Shown: positions 58,331-64,000 of the stretch, one piece after another | Layout of the letters: every line of letters begins with the position of its first letter | Position numbering within the stretch: the stretch's first letter is position 1 | Assembly: GCF_900604355.1 (NCBI RefSeq) | Contig: NZ_UWOE01000001.1 | Coordinates: 3,224,001-3,288,000 of the forward strand | Reading direction: 5' to 3' | DNA: 64,000 bases | From: Luxibacter massiliensis | GTDB taxonomy: Bacteria > Bacillota > Clostridia > Lachnospirales > Lachnospiraceae | Made by a program: the position numbers and the translations under genes | The notes under the pieces: model-generated | The model's input: the letters and a program-made list of their open reading frames with translations, nothing else | What the model was told of the DNA's origin: nothing | The model's database searches: none

Positions 58331-58885
58331 TCATTCCAAGTGATAGGCATCTGCAATCTGTGCAAACTCCGGCCGGCTCTTCAAAAACTTCCGTGCCTTG
58401 GATACCCATGCACACACAAGCTTTGCCGAAGCATCCATTTTTTCTCCAATTTCGCTGCTTGTATACCCCTTCGACATCATGCAGATAGCATCAATGCCTT
58501 TCCTAGTGGAAGGCGGTGCATCAGCCTTTGCCTGTTCGAGTGCCCGTTTGATATCCATGCGGAAATCCGACAGCTCCTCTGGGTTTTCCTGTTTTGCAGC
58601 AATGTACGGCATCACATCACAGGTGGTCTCCTTCGTCTGCCGCCTGGTTGCATAAATCATGGCATCACAGATTTGGTGCCAGATCAAACGGTAGGCATAG
58701 GTCGAAAACGTCCCGCCTTTGTCTGTTGACGCTGCTTTACAAAGCCCAATGCAGCCGATCTGGAAAAGATCCTCGTAGGAATACATACCCACCTGATATG
58801 GAGGCTGCAGCTTATCCCGAATCACCTTATGTATCAGACCGATATTCTTTTCAATCTTTTCCCGTTCTTTCTCAGTCAGTGTCAT
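58331..58885 (-). CDS. Sigma-70-like factor, region 2 plus region 4
   Basis: 184 residues from the ATG at 58883-58885 (ATGA overlap with the previous gene). Region 2 is visible as YSYEDLFQIGCIGLCKAAST, then FSTYAYRLIWHQICDAMIYA; region 4 as STRKGIDAICMMSKGYTSSE, then IGEKMDASAKLVCAWVSKAR. It probably directs polymerase to element promoters, perhaps the TATACT-type promoters at 6678 and 59626 (inference). Confidence 0.85.
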   Translation of the reverse strand: MTLTEKEREKIEKNIGLIHKVIRDKLQPPYQVGMYSYEDLFQIGCIGLCKAASTDKGGTFSTYAYRLIWHQICDAMIYATRRQTKETTCDVMPYIAAKQENPEELSDFRMDIKRALEQAKADAPPSTRKGIDAICMMSKGYTSSEIGEKMDASAKLVCAWVSKARKFLKSRPEFAQIADAYHLE

Positions 58886-59355
58886 GAAACCGCCACTCTC
58901 CCTTCTAATGCCTGAAACCGGCACCTGTTCTTTCTGGATTTCTGGCGCTCCAACAGCCTGCGACTCTCCTCAATGACCTGCTTGCAGTAATACTCGCCCA
59001 GATAACCGATATGTGCCTCCGATAATGGTGCGCAGATCAAATCCGCCAGCCACTGATAGGCGTCCTGTTTGCTCATCATTCCAGACTGGTGCAGCTGGTC
59101 AAAATAATGATGTGCGGTTCGTCTGAGAGTGCGAAGCTCATGATTGGCCAGACTTCCCACCGGGATATTGGTTCCGGCATGGACACGGACATAGGCATCG
59201 CATTCCGGATAGTGACTGCACACATAGAGCATGGTGTTTTTACTGTTATCATGATAGATTCCATCAGCACTTCTATAAATAACCGGGCTGCCACAATAAG
59301 GGCATCGCATGGAACCTGCCTGAAATCCCTTTCTTTTCTTTTTTTGTTTTTTCAT
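58882..59355 (-). CDS. DUF3268 zinc-finger protein
   Basis: 157 residues from the ATG at 59353-59355, with GGAGG eight bases ahead. A topoisomerase-like C4 zinc finger is seen in RCPYCGSPVIYRSADGIYHD and VCSHYPECDAYVRVHAGTN. The C-terminal half is basic and helical. Likely nucleic-acid binding; found in conjugative elements. First gene behind the structured leader, coupled to the sigma-like factor. Confidence 0.85.
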   Translation of the reverse strand: MKKQKKKRKGFQAGSMRCPYCGSPVIYRSADGIYHDNSKNTMLYVCSHYPECDAYVRVHAGTNIPVGSLANHELRTLRRTAHHYFDQLHQSGMMSKQDAYQWLADLICAPLSEAHIGYLGEYYCKQVIEESRRLLERQKSRKNRCRFQALEGRVAVS

Positions 59356-59375
59356 CGTCTTACCTCCGTTTGGAT

Positions 59376-59484
59376 AAAAGAAAAAGCCGGAAGGTCTGCA
59401 AAAAAGCATACAGAGCCAAGGCACTGGAATTTCAATGTCTCATCCAGCAAATTGACTCTGTAAGTATTTAAGCAGCCTTCCGGC
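59376..59484 (-). terminator. Long-armed terminator in the right leader
   Basis: Outer arms GCCGGAAGG/CCTTCCGGC (59471-59484 and 59386-59399 on the plus strand) and an inner pair ACAGAG/CTCTGT (59409-59414/59456-59461) enclose about 40 bases, followed on the minus strand by TTTTTCTTTT. It ends about 20 bases before the DUF3268 start. Confidence 0.7.
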
Positions 59485-59620
59485 CTTAATATTCAATTGA
59501 CTTGCGTTGTTGTGGATCCGCTCAGTGCGCAGAATCCGTAACGGTTCCCTGATTCCCTTGAATCAGGTCTGACGCTATACCACAAACGTACCGAGAGCCT
59601 GAACGCAAGCCCCTGCCACG
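59485..59620 (-). ncRNA. Structured leader RNA of the right backbone operon
   Basis: Four nested or stacked helices can be drawn: outer P1 CTTGCGTT/AACGCAAG (59501-59508/59602-59609), P2 TTGTGG/CCACAA (59510-59515/59580-59585), hairpin CCTGATT/AATCAGG (59548-59554/59561-59567), and small hairpins CCGTAACGG (59536-59544) and CGCTCAGTGCG (59519-59529). The multi-way junction right after the transcript start resembles a cis-regulatory RNA. It is not a class I recognise. Confidence 0.6.
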
Positions 59621-59625
59621 GTTAT

Positions 59626-59654
59626 AGTATAGCAAACAAAAGTCTACATGTCAA
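59626..59654 (-). promoter_or_regulatory. Promoter of the DUF3268/sigma operon
   Basis: TTGACA (complement of 59649-59654), 17 bases, TATACT (complement of 59626-59631). Confidence 0.85.
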
Positions 59655-59736
59655 GCCTTATAGGAATATTTATTTTGATTTTTGTATAAAATTATTCCTT
59701 TTAGGGTTTTTCGTGTATTTTGGACTCAGTCTGGGA

Positions 59737-60291
59737 CTAATCATCCTCATATTCATCTTCATCCTCATACTCCGCATCACTTTCTCTGCGTTTTTTCATC
59801 ACCCGCATTACGACCAGGCTGCCGACGGCCAAGACCATGCCGCCTGCAAACAATACCAGATGAAGGATTGGGATACCGGCAACTGTGCCCTCTGTATCTT
59901 GCCCGCTATTTGATTCATTGCTTTCCTGTCCCGCATTGCTCTCATTTTGCGCTTCCTCTGTTGTGGCAGGGGCCTGCGTCGCTTCTGGGGCAGATACGGA
60001 TGAATTCATACAAGTCAGCACATAAGATTTGCTGCCGCCCAGTTCCATTCTCAGAACACCATCTTCTCCGACGGCTATGGTACCGGGATACAGCCCGGAA
60101 TCCGTTTTCAGCTGAAACTCTACGCCAGCCCAGTCTGCACCAAGCTGAATCTCCAGTTTCTCAGGCTCTATGACCTGCATTTCCGTCCCATCTGTCCCCT
60201 GCGGCTCCGCATAGATCGGCGTAACCGGAATACAGAGGATACAGATGAGAGAGAGGACTGTCAAAGCCCCTTTTAACAATTTTTTTCTCAT
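59737..60291 (-). CDS. Secreted, membrane-anchored acidic protein
   Basis: 184 residues: a signal peptide (LLKGALTVLSLICILCIPVT cleaved near AEP), a beta-type extracellular region, a Ser/Thr/Glu-rich linker (EATQAPATTEEAQNESNAGQ), a C-terminal membrane helix (ILHLVLFAGGMVLAVGSLVV) and an acidic tail ending EDEDEYEDD. AGGAGG precedes the ATG at 60289-60291. It probably sits in the conjugation apparatus or surface complex with the Cna-B protein. Exact family unnamed. Confidence 0.7.
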   Translation of the reverse strand: MRKKLLKGALTVLSLICILCIPVTPIYAEPQGTDGTEMQVIEPEKLEIQLGADWAGVEFQLKTDSGLYPGTIAVGEDGVLRMELGGSKSYVLTCMNSSVSAPEATQAPATTEEAQNESNAGQESNESNSGQDTEGTVAGIPILHLVLFAGGMVLAVGSLVVMRVMKKRRESDAEYEDEDEYEDD

Positions 60292-60309
60292 GGTCATTAC
60301 CTCCTAAAA

Positions 60310-60340
60310 TCAGAATCGGGCAGAAAATTCCTGCCCGACT
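60310..60340 (-). terminator. Terminator between the Cna-B gene and the next
   Basis: Arms TCGGGCAG/CTGCCCGA (plus strand 60316-60323/60331-60338), loop of about eight bases, then TTCTGATTTT on the minus strand, with AGGAGG of the next gene directly after. Confidence 0.65.
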
Positions 60341-60363
60341 CCTTTATGTTCATTTACATATTC

Positions 60364-63300
60364 TTACTCTGCTGTCTCTGCCGTTTTCTTTCTGCGCTTT
60401 TTTGCCCAGAAGATGCTTGCACCAAGTCCAGCGGTGCTGGCGGCAATCAAGCCAACCCAAATCCACGGGTTGAAGTTATCGCCTGTCTTCGGCACATCCA
60501 CAGTGACTTTATCGTTATGAACATTCACCGTCAATGTTTCATCTTTCACCAGCTCTACCGTTACCGGATCCGGACGCTTGTAGCCTGCACTGACACTGTC
60601 CTCCACTTCAGTCACAGTATACTTGCCCACACGCAGGTTCTCGATAAAAATCTCACCATTTGCATCAGTCTGGAACGTCTTGTCATAATTATCACCGACA
60701 ATGCGGAAGCTGAAGCCTTCCACTTTTCCATCGGAAGAAGTCTTGACAATCTTTAAGTTGCCTCTGAACGCCTGATTATAGAAGCCCTTGCCGGCCTCAT
60801 TCTCGACTTCATAGGTCTTTCCATCGGTGTCAATCATGATATAATAGGTATTTTCATCAAGATAGAAACCGTCCGGAGCTGTCTTCTCTCTGATGAGCAC
60901 ACCGCCGTACAAGAGATCTTTCATCTCATACTGACCGGGCTCTGTCTCTTCCATTACACCAAGCAGCTCATCCTCTTTATCAAGCTCTTTGTTACCGTTG
61001 GTATCACGATATACCTCAAATACTGCACCGCTGAGCTTGTTCTCCGGATAATCCTTGTCAAACTTGGTCAGATGCAGGTTTCCGCGGATAAACTCATTGG
61101 TGATTTCCACTTCGATTACCTGCGCGTCTTCGTTAATTACGACCGGGAACTGCTCTGTGCAAAGCACGAAACCTTCCGGCTGCTCGATCTCCCTGATGAT
61201 CCATTTTCCGTATGGGATATCGTTGAAGGAGAAGGCGCCATCTTCCGCAGAAGTCGTTACAAGGATTGAATTCTCCTCCGTAAACTCTGTAACGGAAGGT
61301 GCAAACAGGCCAATCTTGGCGCCGCTTAGTGCGTCTCCATTTTCATCAACTTTCATGCCGGATACAGAGCCATAGATCAGCTCATTGACAATGGCTTCGC
61401 CATCGTTGGCCTTCACCGTAATAACGGCGTCCTCCTGACTGCCGTAGGAGAATGTGATCGGATACTTCTCATCGCTCAAAATATAATGGGCGTCGGTGCT
61501 GTGCTCCCTCAGGTAATAGCTTCCAAAAGGAAGGTCCGTTTTAACCACGCCGTTGCCGTCTGCATCAATACAGACAACCTCAATGAGGCCGTCTGCCGGG
61601 ATAACCGTGTCATCTGCTGCAGTAATGTCCTCCGCCGCATACAGGCCAAATGTGATATTGGTAAGCTCATTGTTATTGCCGATGCCAAAGATCTCGTTCA
61701 CCTCAAGCATCTTCTCCAGACTCATCTGGACTTTCTGACGTTCATTGTAGAAGCCCGAAGAAACTTCTGTTACGTCGATCTCCTGGCCGGCATATACAAG
61801 CTCTACCTGCTTGCTTTCCTGATTGAGTACCATACCGAAAGGCGCCTCGGTCTCACGAATCTCATATTTCCCCAGATAGAGCTCCTTACTGGAGGCAATT
61901 CCGTTTCCGGCGGTCGTAATGGTATCGACTACATCGCCTTTTGCGGCTCTTAAGGTTCCGTCTGGCGTATAGATGTCTTCCGCTGCACGGATTTCATAGG
62001 TTGCTCCCTCAAGTCCGCGGATTTCATAAACAGGCTGGTACATAATCTCTGCGCCATCCTTATCCACACCGTCCATTTCCGCAACGGTAGCAAAGACCTC
62101 GCCGGTTTTTGTGATATGGATGATGCCCTTCTGAGGCATATTATGCTTTTCGACCACGACCACATCCTGTGTGCCGTCTACCGTGAAAGGCACCGGCTCA
62201 CTGTCCAAAACATAGCCAAAACAGGTTTCCTGTTCAATCAGCTCATACTGGCCGTAGGAAAGCTCACAGGGGAGCATCAGCCAGCCCTCATCATTGGTGA
62301 AAAATGTGTCGATGGTAACAGGTGTCGGATAATACACTGTCTGGGAAATAATTTCTCCTGTGGACAGGTCTCGTACCTGGAAACCGACTCCCGCTGCAGG
62401 AATAATTTTTCCAGTTTCTGCATCATGCTTCTCCACGCGGATAAAGCTTGACTGGGTCAGGTTGTTTAGGATATAGGAATACGTCTGCTCATTAGATCGG
62501 ATAAACACCGTGAAATCCGGAATAAATGCCTGTCCCTCCATGCCCTCAGTCTGATGGACAACATATCGGCCATAAGGCAGATCTTTGGAAATGGCAAACC
62601 CGTCTGCATCGGTAATCAGCTCGTCTCGCTCCGCTTCGCGGGCATTTTCAAAGTTGCCTGCGCTGGCAAGGTAAATCTGGAACTTGGCACCTTTCTCAGG
62701 CTGTTCGATTATACCTTCATGTCCAGATGCTTCGATTTCGTCCATAGGAACCGGGTCCGGCTCATAAGGATTCGTTTCCGGTTCAGTTTCCGGGACAGCA
62801 CTTTCTTCTGTACCGGATTCTTCAGGTTCCTGAGCCTCTTCATCGCTTACTTCAGGTTCTGTGTTTTCTGTCTCGGTCTGGGCATCGTTGCCGCTTACAG
62901 TTTCCTCAGTCTGGACATCAGCGCCGTCTACGGATTCTTCAGGCTGGTCGTCCACGCTTACGGCCGCAAGCATTACCATACCCGCTTCCTGTTCTCTTGC
63001 TGCAGGTGTGCTTTCAGGATCCTCCAGTTCTGAATCAATGTGTTTGATCAGGCGGATACAACCCATGATAACCTGTTCCGTAACATTTATCGGAATTTGG
63101 TTCAGTTCAACCGTAAAATTACCAGGTTCTGCCGGAATCGGATAAATGGTCTCATCCAAAAGATATCCCGGAGAAGGGCTGATTTCACGGAGCGTCCAGT
63201 TAGAATCACAAATGAAATAATCACTGATAAAGGAGCCATTGGCATCTGTTGTGTAAGAAGCGATTAACTCATCGCCCTGATACAGACCGTACACCGCCCC

Positions 63301-64000
63301 TGCCAGACTGGCATCGCCCTGAGCATAGCCGGTTACGTGGTCCGTTTTGACCACTTCAACCCGGAATTTTTTCAGGATATTCTCGAAGTTTCTCTTTGTC
63401 ACCTGTTTCCACTGAATCGGCGCTGTCTGATTGTCCGGTACGACATAACGGATTGCCGTATCGACTTCTTCCACAGTGTAAGGTTCATTTCCGCTGATCA
63501 AGACATTTTCAAATTTCGCTACACCGGAAGCATCTGTTATGGCATACTCATCTACGGGCAAACCTGCGAGGGATGTGCCAAATAAATGGAATGTAACGCC
63601 TTCCACGAAATCATCTTCTGAAGATTTGATAACCTCCAGAGAGCCGCGCTTGAGCTTATTGTTAAATGTTACCGTTGAAGTCTGTCCGCTGGCAATAGTG
63701 ATTTTCTGAGTATCCTGCGGCAGATAGCGGTCTATCGACTGCTCTGTTACTGTATAAGTCCCAGGCATCAGCTGGATATCCACTGTACCGTCTTCCTTTG
63801 TGGTTACAGTCTTGTCCACACCATTACCGGAAATATGGAAACTGATTCCGGATACCACGCCGTCTTCTGATGTCTTGCGGATGCGCCCGGTACCATAGGT
63901 TTCCGTATCAATCTTCATGTAGAATACTACCGGATCATCGGCGCCGCACATCATCGTCTGGAAACCGACGCGGCCCCAGATCAACATATCGTTTTTCACC
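60364..64000 (-). CDS. Cna-B/SpaA-repeat surface protein with VPKTG anchor, 5' end beyond the window
   Basis: At least 1211 codons; the frame is still open at the window edge and the start lies outside (a GTG at 63997-63999 is not a convincing start). About ten repeated beta-sandwich domains of 80-130 residues are visible, each ending in YGxYxxxE or similar Glu motif of isopeptide-forming Cna-B/SpaA folds. A Glu/Pro/Thr-rich insert lies in the fourth visible unit. The C-terminus has VPKTGDN, a membrane helix and KKRRKK. It is a wall-anchored adhesin, likely used for cell contact during conjugation and attached by the element's SrtB. Confidence 0.9.
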   Translation of the reverse strand, partial: VKNDMLIWGRVGFQTMMCGADDPVVFYMKIDTETYGTGRIRKTSEDGVVSGISFHISGNGVDKTVTTKEDGTVDIQLMPGTYTVTEQSIDRYLPQDTQKITIASGQTSTVTFNNKLKRGSLEVIKSSEDDFVEGVTFHLFGTSLAGLPVDEYAITDASGVAKFENVLISGNEPYTVEEVDTAIRYVVPDNQTAPIQWKQVTKRNFENILKKFRVEVVKTDHVTGYAQGDASLAGAVYGLYQGDELIASYTTDANGSFISDYFICDSNWTLREISPSPGYLLDETIYPIPAEPGNFTVELNQIPINVTEQVIMGCIRLIKHIDSELEDPESTPAAREQEAGMVMLAAVSVDDQPEESVDGADVQTEETVSGNDAQTETENTEPEVSDEEAQEPEESGTEESAVPETEPETNPYEPDPVPMDEIEASGHEGIIEQPEKGAKFQIYLASAGNFENAREAERDELITDADGFAISKDLPYGRYVVHQTEGMEGQAFIPDFTVFIRSNEQTYSYILNNLTQSSFIRVEKHDAETGKIIPAAGVGFQVRDLSTGEIISQTVYYPTPVTIDTFFTNDEGWLMLPCELSYGQYELIEQETCFGYVLDSEPVPFTVDGTQDVVVVEKHNMPQKGIIHITKTGEVFATVAEMDGVDKDGAEIMYQPVYEIRGLEGATYEIRAAEDIYTPDGTLRAAKGDVVDTITTAGNGIASSKELYLGKYEIRETEAPFGMVLNQESKQVELVYAGQEIDVTEVSSGFYNERQKVQMSLEKMLEVNEIFGIGNNNELTNITFGLYAAEDITAADDTVIPADGLIEVVCIDADGNGVVKTDLPFGSYYLREHSTDAHYILSDEKYPITFSYGSQEDAVITVKANDGEAIVNELIYGSVSGMKVDENGDALSGAKIGLFAPSVTEFTEENSILVTTSAEDGAFSFNDIPYGKWIIREIEQPEGFVLCTEQFPVVINEDAQVIEVEITNEFIRGNLHLTKFDKDYPENKLSGAVFEVYRDTNGNKELDKEDELLGVMEETEPGQYEMKDLLYGGVLIREKTAPDGFYLDENTYYIMIDTDGKTYEVENEAGKGFYNQAFRGNLKIVKTSSDGKVEGFSFRIVGDNYDKTFQTDANGEIFIENLRVGKYTVTEVEDSVSAGYKRPDPVTVELVKDETLTVNVHNDKVTVDVPKTGDNFNPWIWVGLIAASTAGLGASIFWAKKRRKKTAETAE

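Larger units (their letters stand above)
1..64000. mobile_element. Probable ICE: backbone at both ends, resistance cargo between
   Basis: Minus-strand operons at 1-6700 and 57855-64000 encode proteins of the kind carried by Gram-positive conjugative elements (LPxTG-type Cna-B adhesin, class B sortase, signal peptidase, sigma-like factor, DUF3268 zinc finger, NAD ligase, N6-methylase-like protein). They surround about 50 kb of unrelated regulator-effector modules including vanD. No relaxase, coupling protein, VirB4 or intact integrase lies inside the window, so conjugation itself is inferred. The ends are not visible. Confidence 0.5.

Overview
The window looks like part of a large integrative and conjugative element (ICE) from a gut Clostridia/Lachnospiraceae-type Firmicute. 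The grounds are strong AGGAGG ribosome sites, consensus TTGACA/TATAAT promoters, XRE and TetR regulators, a class B sortase with a VPKTG-anchored Cna-B surface protein, and a vanD-type glycopeptide resistance operon, which is known from Enterococcus and from gut Clostridia. No rRNA, tRNA, CRISPR array or intact integrase was seen. The organism assignment is inference from gene content.

Layout: (1) 1-6.7 kb, minus strand: a tightly overlapping backbone operon (small hypothetical proteins, a zinc ribbon, an NAD-dependent DNA ligase, an N6-methylase-like protein). It is driven by a promoter at 6678-6706 through a leader with several terminator-like hairpins. (2) 6.8-9.0 kb: serine recombinase stump, membrane-linked XRE regulator, class B sortase. 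(3) 9.2-11.7 kb, plus strand: HTH protein plus AbiEii-like nucleotidyltransferase (candidate type IV toxin-antitoxin or abortive infection pair), then an XRE regulator. (4) 12-28 kb: self-regulated modules, namely GntR/ABC/DUF4177, TetR/methyltransferase, WYL regulator, TetR/hydrolase, and TetR/MFS/ABC exporter, with small enzymes between them. (5) 28.7-35.1 kb: complete vanRSYHDX cluster and a stand-alone winged-helix gene whose paralogue lies at 14.4 kb. (6) 35-43.6 kb: AraC, DUF4304, DUF3781, a group II intron stump, mgtE, and a TetR/rifampicin-phosphotransferase-like/MFS operon. (7) 43.6-57.2 kb: an array of small one-gene units (lincosamide nucleotidyltransferase, DUF3795 x3, DUF3788 x2, chloramphenicol acetyltransferase family, metallo-hydrolase, glyoxalase, flavin reductase and others) mixed with broken copies of its own genes. 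(8) 57.3-64 kb: SLOG/XRE pair, then backbone again: signal peptidase, sigma-like factor, DUF3268 protein behind a structured leader, a membrane-anchored acidic protein, and the 5'-truncated Cna-B surface protein.

Reading of the whole: ICE backbone operons at both ends flank about 50 kb of cargo that appears to have grown by repeated insertion and partial duplication of regulator-effector modules, most tied to drug or stress resistance. The best candidates for undescribed biology are the two structured leaders and the recurrent terminator-then-ribosome-site arrangement in the backbone, the van intergenic control region, the AbiE-like pair, and the self-duplicating cassette-like array.
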